Source: Scilla litardierei | Lineage: Eukaryota; Streptophyta; Magnoliopsida; Asparagales; Asparagaceae | Assembly: GCA_030789695.1 (NCBI GenBank) | Contig: CM061142.1 | Coordinates: 146,415,637-146,479,636, forward strand | DNA: 64,000 nt | Direction: 5' to 3' | Shown: positions 33,201-42,685 of the stretch, in pieces | How positions within the stretch are numbered: the stretch's first letter is position 1 | Layout of the letters: each line of letters starts with the position of its first letter | The notes under the pieces: generated by a model | Seen by the model: only the letters and a program-made list of their open reading frames with translations | The model's database searches: none | Told to the model about the DNA's origin: nothing | Translations under genes and position numbers: made by a program

Positions 33201-33629
33201 GGAGATTGGGAAATACTTTCATGCAAATTATGGGGGCAAAGGAGGAATGAAGTTACTTGCTCAAACCAGTCTGTCAGCTATGGTTTGGCATATCTGGCGT
33301 GAAAGGAACAGACGTATTTTTGAAGACCAAAGGAAGGGTAAGACTTCCCTTTTCGAAGAGATCGTTGCTGATATTCGAATAGCTATGCAAGATGAAGAGC
33401 CTACTAGTGATGAAGAGGAAAAGATATTTGCTAACTGGGGAATTATTTGAGTATGCTATTGTTGATATTATATGTATGGTGGGGTGTGAGTTCATAATGG
33501 TGGGGGTTTCCTAGTAGGGAGTGACGGTGCTTGTGCCCTATCCTCTCTCTAGGGAATCTCTTAGATCATTATATATGTATTTTGTACAGATACTTAATAA
33601 AATTGTTCTCGCTTACCTTTCAAAAAAAA
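30276..33629 (+). mobile_element. LINE4: L1-type LINE with long open ORF2, 5' deleted
   Basis: Flanked by TAAATGTATATATATA-type sequence on both sides (about 30259-30275 and 33629-33644), which may be the target duplication. It ends with a poly(A) tract at 33622-33629. The leader AGCTCCCTGGTGCACAACT (30286-30304) matches the leader upstream of LINE3's ORF2, but the sequence then jumps directly into the middle of the endonuclease. The conserved 3' UTR block is at 33520-33538. Confidence 0.88.
30286..33450 (+). CDS. LINE4 ORF2: partial endonuclease, complete RT and zf-RVT, uninterrupted
   Basis: About 1,055 codons without a stop. It begins inside the APE-type endonuclease at [12 protein letters not shown] (the GDFN motif) and continues with [12 protein letters not shown] and [13 protein letters not shown] follows, with [61 protein letters not shown] and the catalytic FADDLLVF. 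The thumb region and a zf-RVT zinc pattern ([20 protein letters not shown]) complete it. The N-terminal ~130 residues of the endonuclease are missing and no ORF1 is present, so autonomous movement is unlikely although RT looks intact. The first ATG of the open frame (30262) lies in microsatellite and is not a real start. Confidence 0.88.
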   Translation, partial: SSLVHNSPWLVGGDFNSVLYSGDKLGGRQLEDKIIRDFRDCINGCALQELKSTGNRMSWCNNRVGNGRICAQLDRVFVNPAWINNLPESYVAYLESFTSDHSRMEVHFHNQVPTTSKPFRFFIFWSKCPGFKELLISNWDTREWGTPMYRIVQKLKRMKPVFKSWAKDYQADNLVSSCRRRLEEIWKNPNLDWDTSLQCQQALLTKDLSNAMKLEEDMFKQKSRQEWISLGDRNTKFFYSAMKARTCRNNLSHLVDSTGVRNIHYDILKEEAPTYFKELYNQSHYLESFPNISPKRILTPDSAAWLSRRVSTEEIKAAVFQIGSDKAPGPDGYNGFFYQQNWEIIGGEVIDAIKSFFWSGSLLKQVNHTFLTLVPKNSNDTSFGDYRPIACCNVLYKFISKIICNRLKVVINELVSPNQAAFLKGRLLSDCTLIAHEQIRDFSNPMGGRACLKLDLRKAFDSVNWDFLLYFMKRMHFPDTFISWVRECITSPSFSVMVNGSPCGYFSSNRGLRQGDPLSPFLFVLIMESFSILMDKSINLRKILPMHRNGSISHLLFADDLLVFCRANMSSIQGIKNLLEEFSTITGLHVNWEKSAGLFSKGTRNKEALADCLGIKIATTITTYLGLPLSVKYPTSPNYKRLVDKCKKRMGGWTSSMLSLSGRIELVRSVIYGMVAFWMQFFHVPLAVLRSITSMCRRFILGNSRAWAWEDICKPKSEGGVGIRLLEELNVAAGVKLTWRFLTSNDIWAKLMGAKYGPPNTFFAACGENFHSGSWKRLLKARIPSHTLIKRIVRDGRNTMLWQDNWLDVGPLNLHLDVPAAAAMNKVANYWQDCSWSDDPLLEPVRDLLRNIKLRPGPDQWKWMPGDSFSFKQAWDGVRRRSPPFPLYKLVWYPKYIPKWSLTLLRAFQGKLLTRDKITRWMNNAPVNCVLCDDNEVETVGHLFFECNYTKYLFCRSMLKLHVTPTIHPSLLEIGKYFHANYGGKGGMKLLAQTSLSAMVWHIWRERNRRIFEDQRKGKTSLFEEIVADIRIAMQDEEPTSDEEEKIFANWGII

Positions 33630-33700
33630 TAAATGTATATATATACAAATATAAATGTATATATATATACAAATATAAATGTATATATATACAAATATAA

Positions 33701-33744
<44 letters not shown>
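33630..33744. repeat. TA-rich and (GT)n microsatellite right of LINE4
   Basis: Repeated ATATACAAATATAAATGTAT units, then (GT)n to 33744. The same ACAAATATAAATG unit occurs left of LINE4, so LINE4 split one microsatellite. Confidence 0.97.
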
Positions 33745-33746
<2 letters not shown>

Positions 33747-34900
33747 CCACTCATCATCACTATTATCAGTTGCATACTTTTAAACCATTTGCATAGAATG
33801 TTACATGTTATCTGGATTTATATGACCATGGACCATCTTTTTCAACTCTTTAATGATTAGGGTATTCTTTTTCATCTTCCCAATTAAGCTCCATTCGCCA
33901 AGCAGCAGTCATCATCACTATTAGCAACATAATGTTTAGAATGTCTTCACATCTTGGCATCTCATGTGTACCTTAGAAAATATTGAATCAACTCAAGGCC
34001 ATCATCTTTGATGTTCATTAATTAAGCTTGATCATTATTCTACCTCTAATTAATGTCTGCTAAGTGCTAAATAAACTTCTTCTCTGACTTGTTGAAATAA
34101 TGAGTTAATAGGGACACGAGTTAATGATTTGTTTTCTTTGTTTTAATTACAAGTGTCCAACAATTACAATGAAATATGTAAATATGTTCTAAAAATTCTT
34201 CAGGTGCATAGAAAATTTTGTAAACAAGGAAATAAAATGCGTTTCATATCTTATTGATATCTAATTTTCAATTACAGCATTTGAATTAGAAGTGTAACCT
34301 CTGACATTTGACACCAAATGTTTTCAGAGAAGTTCTAATAAACAACACAATCCTCGGATTGTCATCTATGAATTAATCCTTTTAATCTAGATCATACTTG
34401 AAGGCATGGGAACTCTTAGCTTACCAGCAAATGCGTATTCAGTGACATTCCAAGCTTTTTTCAAGAAGGATTTGATGGATTCCCAGGATTTTTCATCAAG
34501 TAATATGATATCATCAATTTGGTTACTCACATCAGATCCTATAGCTGTCACACCAACCGCATAGCCAATGGCCATGCCATTTACTAGTGCTGACCATTGG
34601 AAGAGAAGAGACGAAAGAAATATTGCAAGGAGAGCAAAGACATCAAGTTTTAAAGTTTTCATCTTTTTTTGATTGTTTGAAAATTGAAAGTTATTTGTTT
34701 TGTCAATTCCCATTCTTGCTTTTTAAACCAAATACAGTATGCCTTAAAGGTCAATGTCATTAATTAACTAATAAATAAATTATCAAATGTTTATTACTTC
34801 ATTTTTACTTACAATTATTGACCTATCTATTTACCTTAAAAATCATTAATGAGCATCATTAAATTGCAAATATTCATTTATCCCAAATTTCATTTATTAG
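33745..34900 (+). repeat. Segmental duplication, unique block of copy B
   Basis: Similar to 16067-17167 in the same orientation, starting right after the microsatellite. It contains the intact small secreted-protein-like frame on the minus strand. Confidence 0.8.
34387..34662 (-). CDS. Small secreted-protein-like frame, 91 aa, unknown function
   Basis: I choose the ATG at 34662 because a signal-peptide-like stretch starts there: MKTLKLDVFALLAIFLSSLL with a hydrophobic core, then FQWSALVNG. A second hydrophobic stretch (MAIGYAVGVTAIG) and a soluble tail with one N-glycosylation sequon (NVT) follow. An upstream in-frame ATG at 34713 adds 17 polar residues and is less likely. No family is recognised. 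The other copy (16658-16931) is broken, so selection on this one is uncertain. Confidence 0.4.
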   Translation of the reverse strand: MKTLKLDVFALLAIFLSSLLFQWSALVNGMAIGYAVGVTAIGSDVSNQIDDIILLDEKSWESIKSFLKKAWNVTEYAFAGKLRVPMPSSMI

Positions 34901-35066
34901 TTTTTAATTTAATTTTAATTAAAAATTGCTACTCAGCTGAATGCTTTCCGACATTCGTTAATGTATTTGCATGATAGGGTGTAAACAACATTTTAGTTTC
35001 CACGCACCTTACAACAGTGAAAACCCAATACAATTTTAGTTAGTAGGTGCCTAGTTTGTCAGCACC

Positions 35067-35131
<65 letters not shown>

Positions 35132-35464
35132 GTGTGCACTCACACATGACACACCTGCATCAAGTATCCAAAAAGGAAAATTTCCGTTTTGCAGCTCATT
35201 TAACCCCCACATCCACCTGCTTTTTATGATCTATCCGTTCATATTGATCTTCTTGTTCTAAAATCAAGACTAGTAATTTTCAAGTGAACCATATGAGTTT
35301 TACTAGTTCACTTTACTTTTGCAAAACATTTTATTATCACGAAACCGTTAAACTTCTGACAAGTTGATGAACTAGTAAAAACCTTCGTTTGACTTAAAAT
35401 TTGACAATTTGACGTTTTAGAATATGAAGATCAAAATAAAAGGATCAGATTTACGGAAAAAAGG
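34901..35464. other. Unassigned AT-rich sequence with a (CA)n microsatellite
   Basis: A (CA)n run at 35071-35129; no gene seen. The short His/Thr-repeat frame over it is microsatellite-derived. Confidence 0.6.
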
Positions 35465-35776
35465 GGGAACGAGTCTTAGCCTAATGGCATCGTTGGTGAC
35501 GCCTTTCATCTTGAGCGTGCCCATCTTCTCCAGAAAGATGTTCAGGTGGTCGTTGGGGTTTTCCATGGGCGATCCCCCAAATTGATCCTGCTATATGAAA
35601 CTAAACAATGATGACTTCAATTCAAAATTATTGGGCCCCACCACTGGCCTCGCAATTCTTGACGTTGACACATTGAAGGTGATAGAGAAGTCCATGAGGG
35701 ACCTAGCAGGTGGTGGATTTTCAAGTGGAGGAGGTGGTTGATTATGAATTTCTTTTGCCATCAATTCTAGTACCAA
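35465..35776 (-). pseudogene. Tat/Athila-type gypsy gag fragment
   Basis: From ATG at 35776: Pro-rich QPPPPLENPPPARSLMDF, then PNNFELKSSLFSFI, a TAG, then QDQFGGSPMENPNDHLNIFL, EKMGTLKMKGV and DAIRLRLVP. This matches the start of Athila/Tat Gag (NHFE.K.., QFGG.P.EDP..HL..F...C.T.K..GV..D.IRLRLFPF). The stop sits where Gln is expected (CAG to TAG). The gag is cut after RLRLVP. Confidence 0.8.
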
Positions 35777-36292
35777 TTTCGTTTTTCTTTTGGCATTGCA
35801 TCGACGTGTGGTATCTTCAATCTATGGGTCTAAGGGAAGCATTTCCTCAATACCATGCGATTTCATGTGCATACACAAAAGGGCTAAACTAAAGGAAAAT
35901 GTCAACATCACCGAAATTAATATCAAAAGAAAATAAAAGGAAAAGGAAAATTGTACAGTCTATCAATAAAGATTGAAATTAATATCAAGTTGTGCCTCCC
36001 ATGCAACGAAGTTGAAAACTTATTCGGAGAATTTTGTATTTGTAACCGCAAGCACACGGTAGGGTTGTAGCACTAACGGGTCGTCCTCTGGGAGGCAGTC
36101 ATTGAATATTAATTTCTCCTTAAGTTCAATATCGTCTTAGTCAATAGTGTGCCATGGTGAAGAATTCGAGAGAATATCAATAAAAAAAGGCTCTAGGTTC
36201 TTGGTATCCCCATCATTGGATTGATGTTTGGATTGAGTCGAGTTAACCAATTGTTGGATTCATAAGACTCGGGAGAGGTCGTCTAACCTAAG
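35777..36292 (-). mobile_element. Leader and LTR end of the Tat/Athila element (Tat3)
   Basis: Reading on the minus strand, the LTR runs from 36292 downwards and includes ACCGTGTGCTTGCGG (36049-36063), the block found near the 3' end of the other Tat-like LTRs here. A ~260-bp leader without clear genes then leads to gag. The LTR's upstream part is cut at 36292 by a SIRE-like LTR. Confidence 0.65.
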
Positions 36293-36843
36293 TGTTGGAT
36301 CTGGATCTAAGCTTAGGGGGGCTGAATATGCTAATAAAAATTGTCATGCATCCCATGAGCATTCACATTTATTGATAGTAGATGAAGAGTAAATAATAAG
36401 CAATCACAGAGTGCACATCAGATTTAGCTTGGTCCGGTCGTCCCCACGACCTACGTCCAGCCCCGAAAGCAAATACTAGATTAATATGTTATCTGGTACA
36501 CCTATAATGCGCTAGAGCCCCAACTCAACTATCACCTAGTTCGTATGCACTCCCCAACGTGCTCAACACTATCAACCTAGTAAGATGCTCTCTCTCTTGA
36601 CGAGCCCCAGCTCGTCAAGACCCTCTTGTCTAGCCCCAACTAGATAAGACCCTAAAATTCACAAATACAGTGAAGTTTCTCCTACAAAGTTCTATACACC
36701 AATACACAAGGATAAATAAATATGAGTTTAGAATAGCTCAGTGATGGTGTAGTCATCTCTGTCAATCAGCTCAAGTCAAACCAAGTCTGACAGGATGTAG
36801 TCGTCTGTCTCACGTCGTGGCTCTCCCAAGATGTTGTGGCCTC
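36293..36843 (-). mobile_element. SIRE-like copia LTR fragment, minus strand
   Basis: On the plus strand it starts TGTTGGATCTGGATCTAAGC followed by TTAGGGGGGCTGAAT, the reverse complement of a SIRE-type LTR end (ATTCAGCCCCCCTAAGC...CCAACA). It is cut by the LTR of Tekay3 at 36844. No internal sequence follows, so whether it was a solo LTR or part of an element is unknown. Confidence 0.65.
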
Positions 36844-39568
36844 TGTAACGGTCACTTTCCGACCATACGTATTTTAGCGTACATTGTTGTTTTGTGTACA
36901 TATTTTTTGTTTTTGATTTTTATTATTGTTCTTCGTAGTTCAGACGTACGACTGAACCCCATTTTCATGATCCTCTTGGAGGCGCGATCACCTCGATATT
37001 TTCTTTGTAATTTTTGGACGTTGAGGGACCAATCTGCTTATCTCATTACTAATTTATAAAATATTTTTTATTTAAAAATTGTTTTTAAAGCGGCTGTATG
37101 TTTTTTAAAAACAAAACTTAAAGGTATTAATTAAATTTTTTAAAGACACTAACCTAAACATTATTTTTGAGTGCCAAGTTCTGTGCATTCCTTTTAATAT
37201 CAAATCTCATGTTAATAATAAACTGATCCATTTAAAAATCTAAATCAACAAATTATGTTAGATCCTAACCTAATTGATATCATACTTGTTTAAAATCCTA
37301 ACTGACAGCCCATTACCCCATCTCTTTCCCACGTTTCAACCTCTCTCTCTCCCCCCTTAGCCATACTCTACAAAAGGGGAACCTATAACAAAAATCACCT
37401 AAAGCTATTCTTTCCCCGTCAACTTGCTAGAACCCAGGTTATTTCGAGAAACCCCAACCCGTTTCATTCTTTCGCTAGTCTGCACGACCTAAACAAGCCC
37501 ACAGGAATTTTTCCTCTCCACTCTCTTCGTTAATCCTATGCACCACCTTCGAGCACCTCAGACCACCCCGTGTGCAGCCCTCTTCTCTCGTGCGCCACCC
37601 ACTTTCGACCCTAAGAGACGCATTTCTCACTCCAGGCTGCACACCCCGCTCGCTTGAAACCCGCTCCGGCTGCCTCCGACCAAACCCCCAGGGATGCCAC
37701 CTCCTTACTCCGAGCAACAGACGTGCCCTAGCATCTCTCCATACCTCCCCAAAATGCAGATCTGCCCACCTCCAAGCCACCTTCAACCCTACTCTATCCC
37801 CTCCTCCTACCTTTAGGCCGCACTCCCCTAGAAACCCTAAGCGCCACAGCCTTCTTCTCCCTCTCTTCATGCATTAACCCTCCAGGCCGTAAGTTGCAGA
37901 TGCCGCTGCCCGTGATGTCGTTGCTGCCCTTGCTGTTGCCGCTAGCTGCTTCATTGTGCTACCTGTAGTCGAGGCGACCGTGACGACCTCTCTTCACTAT
38001 GCTACCCACAATCGAGGAATCGATGCTGCGATGCGATCTGTTACTACTTCCAGATCGGGCATCAGATCTACGCGCGATCGTCATACTAGGTTGGTATCCC
38101 CTACAGGTAGTAACCCAAACGTTACGCCACTTGAAACCTAATTAAAACCGACAACTTAATCAATAAATTTATTTTACGCTCCTTTAAACTGTTGTGATAA
38201 ACTAGGCCATTGATTGGACTATTTTGACTGTGCACATAGGGTAGAATTGACGTAGATAACCATCGACTAGATCTGAACATGTGAACACATTGATTTAGAA
38301 CTTCTAGAATAGCCACAATCAAGTTAGAGACATGCCATAATAGGTCTTCTAAAACCGGTCCTGCATCGTCCTGTTTAACCTATTACAGCGAATCGTAACC
38401 GACGCACTGCCGTGACGAGACGCCGTACGGACGCACTTCATGCCACTTCAGGCAAGTATGCTCACTTGCATTGATACGGCCATGTTTAGACCATTACTTT
38501 CCTTAGTTTGTAAAATGTGAACAAGAGAACTATACGTGAAATGATAGCGTTTATGATACCCTCACGACAGTCTACACTTGACAACGAAGTCTAGGCCTAA
38601 TATGCTATAACTGCCACATTGATAAATATCTGAAAACAGACATGCATCATATTTGCCATGCCATGTAACTTCATGTATGAATTGTATTGAACCTGCAAGT
38701 AATAAGGCACTCTTCTAGCAGAGAGGGTGATCCTTTGTACAGATAACCTGTAGGGAATAAGGCACTCTCCTAGCAGAGAGAGTGATCCTTTGTACAGACT
38801 TGTCTTATGCACTTGGGGTGGGGTTGGGTTGAGCAGTCGCAAGGTTTAGGGGGTTTGGCTGCCCTCTAATCTTAAGTCATGAATCCTTGTACACATGCAG
38901 TCTTGTCTTGTCTTGTGCCGGTAGCACACACTACGTCCATTACCATGCCACGTTTACTCTCTTGCACAGTCTTTTACTTTCTTGCCGTGTTATATATAAC
39001 GGCCATGCTATTGCATCTCATAACCTGCGATGTAAAGAACATTTGATAACTGTGTTTAAATTCCATATACCTTGTAGTAGAGTCTTTCTTACGTTTCAGT
39101 TATAGACCCTGCCTAACGTACAACTCATTTTCTCTTTGGTGTTTGTACATCAAGTATTGAGACAGTGTACGTAGACGAAGAGATAGTACCTGCGGACTTG
39201 GATCAGGAGGATGCTACTCAGGAGTACGATCCGGACGAGAACCAGTCTTAGAGTTTCCTTCCTATTACCGACTTGGAGTTTCTAGGTTTCTAGGTTTGGT
39301 GCGTAGCACTAGTAGTTTCCTTTTCAGTTGTAGCCATGCCGATGCTTTCCTTTATTAGACTTCTTTTGTACTGCTGGGTTCGTATCATGTTTAATGAATG
39401 CTGTTGTTTCTTTTTGAGTACATTTATTATTCTGAACTTTAATGCAAGAACCTGTATATTGATTGGCATATTCATACACACGCTTAGTGGGCTCGAGCTT
39501 CACAGCTCCAGCCCATCCAGACATTCGTCTCGTACTCGCACACGTATTATGGGAAGCGGAGCGTGACA
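36844..39568 (+). mobile_element. 5' LTR of Tekay/Del-like chromovirus (Tekay3)
   Basis: Starts TGTAACGGTCACTTTCCG and ends GAGCGTGACA, 2.7 kb, similar in its first ~215 bp to the start of the Tekay2 LTR (reverse complement of 52905-53120). Downstream of it come the leader GGTTTTGTGGTGGCCCATGC and gag. A 55-bp tandem duplication (AATAAGGCACTCT...) lies at 38702-38811. Open frames near 37475-37877 within a GC-rich leader-like stretch are not supported as genes. Confidence 0.8.
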
Positions 39569-39687
39569 GGTTTTGTGGTGGCCCATGCATGTCATGCGAA
39601 AAGTTCGAAACGATAAAAATACTCGCATTCATTTAATATCCAATTTAACATGTGTAAAGTCTAATTTGGGTCTTCCTTGTCAACAGG

Positions 39688-40828
39688 ATGGCAAGAAGAC
39701 GCCCTAATCGAGGCAAGACCTCAGCTGACGGGGCCATGGAAGGCCAAGGTGGTGAATTTCGCTAATTTCTGGGTGTCATGAGAGAGATGCTGGATGTTTA
39801 GCACCACTTGGTTAAGCAGACCCATCAGGCTGCCCATGCTGCCCATGCTGCTCAGACTGCACCACCTGCCCCTCGAGCTGCACCTGGAGTGAAGCAGTTC
39901 AATGAGCTAGCGCCGATGAATTTTTCTGGGAAGGAAGGACCCCTGGATGCTGATGAGTGGATCCAGAGCACTTAGGACAAGCTGATGGCTACCGACATAC
40001 CTGAGAAGACCAAGTGGAGATAGCGTAGCTGCAGCTGACTGATAATGCAAGGAACTGGTGGCGCTTAGAGGAGAAGTGTCTGGATAAGCCAGTTGAGTAG
40101 AACACCTTTAAGGCCATGTTCAAGGTGAAATACAATCCTAAGGCTGCGAAGAGGGAGTTCTTGTAGCGGTTCATGAATCTGACACAAGGAAGCCTAACAG
40201 TAAATGAGTATGAGGCGGAGTTTGAGATGCTCATCCGTTTGGCCCTGCATATGGTCAAGAGGGCAGAGAACCGAGCCAATCAGTTTCGCCAGGGGCTGAA
40301 CCCCAAGATCCAAGCCTCTATAACTTCGGTAGACTTGACCATTATTGAGGCTGTACTGAGTGCAGCCAGGAACCATGAGGCTGTGGTAGGACTTCTCGAT
40401 CCTCCTGCAGGCGGAGGAAAGTGACCGATAGAGAAGTACAAGCCAGCTGCTAGGCCTACAGTGCGGCCCAATTAAACAGTGCCTTTCAAGAGGCCAGGAG
40501 TACCTGCACAGAGCCAGACCAAGGGCCCATGCCATTTCTGTGGCAAGTCGGGGCATCAGCAGAACAATTGCAGGAGGAACTGGGTTTGTGTCTGGTGTGT
40601 GGAGCTGACACACACGTTGCTAGGGATTGCCCGAGAGCACACCATACTACGGGCGGAGCACCAGACCCAGTGCAGCGTGGAGCACCTGCACCTATTTAGA
40701 GAGGAGCTGCTATTTGTGGACCCCTTTGGCACCACAGAGGCAGGCTTACTAGTACGCAGTGCCACCTCGGAGGCCAACATATACCATGACAGCCGTGGAG
40801 GCTGAGGACGTGGATGGCATCATTGCAG
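39688..40828 (+). pseudogene. Tekay3 gag remnant
   Basis: ATG at 39688 (MARRRPNRGKTSADG). Later segments match Gag of this lineage: MNFSGKEGPLDADEWIQST, NARNWWRLEEKCLDKP, RFMNLTQGSLTVNEYEAEFE and the zinc knuckle CHFCGKSGHQQNNC (40530-40571). The exon ends VEAEDVDGIIAG at 40828. At least seven in-frame stops are present, nearly all explained by C-to-T or G-to-A changes (for example FL*RFM versus MAQRFI in Tekay2), plus a frameshift near 40018. Gag would form the virus-like particle. Confidence 0.85.
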
Positions 40829-40952
40829 GTAATCCTTTGGAATTAGTCTTTCATAGTATAGCATAGTTCATATTGTTTGCATGTGATTGTATAACCTTAC
40901 TAGTTAGATTAGTGACCTTGTTTGACCTTAGTTTTCATCTTTTATATCTTAG
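40829..40952 (+). other. Intron-like interruption at Gag-protease junction (Tekay3)
   Basis: Starts GTAATCC and ends ATATCTTAG, 124 nt, T-rich, with stops in frame. Removing it joins GIIAG to TILMSSY in phase 1 and leads straight to the protease active site LFDSGA. Counterparts lie at the same position in Tekay1 and Tekay2. Confidence 0.75.
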
Positions 40953-41144
40953 GCACCATCTTAATGTCATCTTATCAGGCATTAACTTTGTTCGACTCTG
41001 GTGCATTTATGTGCATCATAACCCGGAGATTCGTAACATGGCACTCCATTCCCACCTCACACTTCCAAAGTGTTGGGATATCACTACATGGAACAGAGTG
41101 GTGACGGTTAATTTGGGATGTCGATCGATCCCGGTGGTGATCAG
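40953..41144 (+). pseudogene. Tekay3 aspartic protease start, cut by copia insertion
   Basis: Reads TILMSSYQALTLFDSGAFMC, with the DSGA active site of retroviral-type aspartic proteases, then continues about 40 codons. It is interrupted at 41145 by the TGTTGGG end of a copia LTR. The remaining pol is not in the window. Confidence 0.85.
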
Positions 41145-42342
41145 TGTTGGGTTATATAGACCCTCAGGGCATAAATCTATGTCCGTCCTAAGTCGGACGG
41201 ACTATAGATAGAAAAGAATGCAGCGGAAAAAACAGTTTCGTTAAATTATTTTAACGAAGCCCTAAGGTCCAAGACCCTTAGCCAGGATCTTTGCCCACTT
41301 GGGTGGATCTGACCACCACAAGAAGGATCTAAACTACTGCGATTAAATTAAAGGAAAGCTAATTAAATTCACATACCCGGAACCTTGTCTTGGTACAGGA
41401 AAGGTGTACCGCACCATCTTCCGATCCGTTCCCCACCCCGTACCGAACCACTCCCCGAACTGCTCCGCGTCCCGAGGCAAGCAATCCTCTAGTCGTCGAG
41501 CCAACCGCGCGCCGAAGAAAGTTTCTCACGAGTAGAACATACGCCAAGATTTCGGATCGGATCTGTACCCCTTCGTGGCTTTGCTAGAGCCCTTCAGGAG
41601 TAAGGCAGAAATTTTAGGGAGAAGAGAATATTTAATTTAAGCCTAGATCCGAGCGTGATCCAACGTTTTTGGGAGCTGCTCAGATCTAGAGCTTGGGACA
41701 AGTTTAGAGGAGGGGTAGGCCCCTATTTATATAGGCGGCTGACCCGTCCCCTTTACTCCACTTCCGATGTGGGACTATGTTTTTAGAGTTTAATAATTCA
41801 AGTTAGTTTGCCTTTCATAAAGGTCAAACTTGCATGAATTTTAATCCCCTCACCGTTGAGCTTCAATCTTGATACAACCTATCAAATCGAAGAGGGTTAA
41901 ACGGTGAATGCATAAAAAAAACCGCGGGTCAATCCGACGTCGTTTGACCCTCAAATGTCGTCTCAAAGTTAGTAAAAACCCATTCAAATATGGAAAATCC
42001 AGCCGTAAAAAAATCACGGGTTTCAAAACCCCTAACGAGAAATTTCGGGCTTGGTGGGCCTCCATTTTCGTTGGGTTCAGCCCAACAGTTTGGGCTGACT
42101 TGTTTTGGCTCTAACTTATGCACTTGGACTCCGTTTTTGACGTGGTTTGAACCTGCGTTTAGAGCGGGACGATCCCATCATCCAGGTAACCTTTTTAACA
42201 CGTTTATTTTATTAAATATGGTCTTAAACAATTTAAGACACATTTAACTCCTTTTGCATCACATGCAAAATAATCCCATATCTAAGCTTAAAATATCATT
42301 TGCATCAGATACAAATGATCTGAGGGCATACATCCCCCAACA
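41145..42342 (-). mobile_element. Copia 3' LTR, minus strand
   Basis: 1,198 bp with 7-bp terminal inverted repeat TGTTGGG/CCCAACA. On the minus strand a purine tract GTGGGAGA directly precedes the LTR start TGTTGGGGGATGTATGCCC. A TATA box (TATATAAATA) is at 41724-41733 on the minus strand. Short open frames at 41359-42247 are incidental. Confidence 0.82.
41724..41733 (-). promoter_or_regulatory. TATA box of the copia LTR
   Basis: TATATAAATA followed by GGGGCC on the minus strand, about 610 bp into the LTR in its own orientation. Confidence 0.65.
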
Positions 42343-42685
42343 TCTCCCACTTGCACTCAGGATCATTTATCCCGAATGTAGAAGATAACTGCAAACTCTT
42401 TGCAGTGTTCTATCCCTTGCATCAAATGCATATTCTCCCTCATGTTTCTACCTATTACTAGACGAAGGTCGCACTCTGTGTGAGACCCTACAGCCTGACC
42501 CTACTACATGTTGGGCTCGAAGCCCTATACGGCAGTGACCATGAGCAGTAGTTGTCGTCCCTGTTTCAATATCATAATTATGTGGTTAACTCATAGATAT
42601 GTGTATTGTCGAGACACCCTGACTGTGCTGTGATGAATTCTGCAGTTTTAGTCTCTTCAACTAAACTATGTCGTTTAATTCAAGT
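42343..42685 (-). mobile_element. 3' end of copia internal region, cut by Tekay1
   Basis: Starts (minus strand, 3' end) with the purine tract next to the LTR. It is non-coding for ~340 bp and stops at CAAGT (42681-42685), where Tekay1's LTR begins. The rest of the copia element would lie beyond Tekay1 and is not seen. Confidence 0.65.

Noticed and set aside
37475..37877. Overlapping frames of 101 and 131 codons on opposite strands
   Set aside because: Both sit in the GC-rich region of the Tekay3 LTR, with no recognisable domain.
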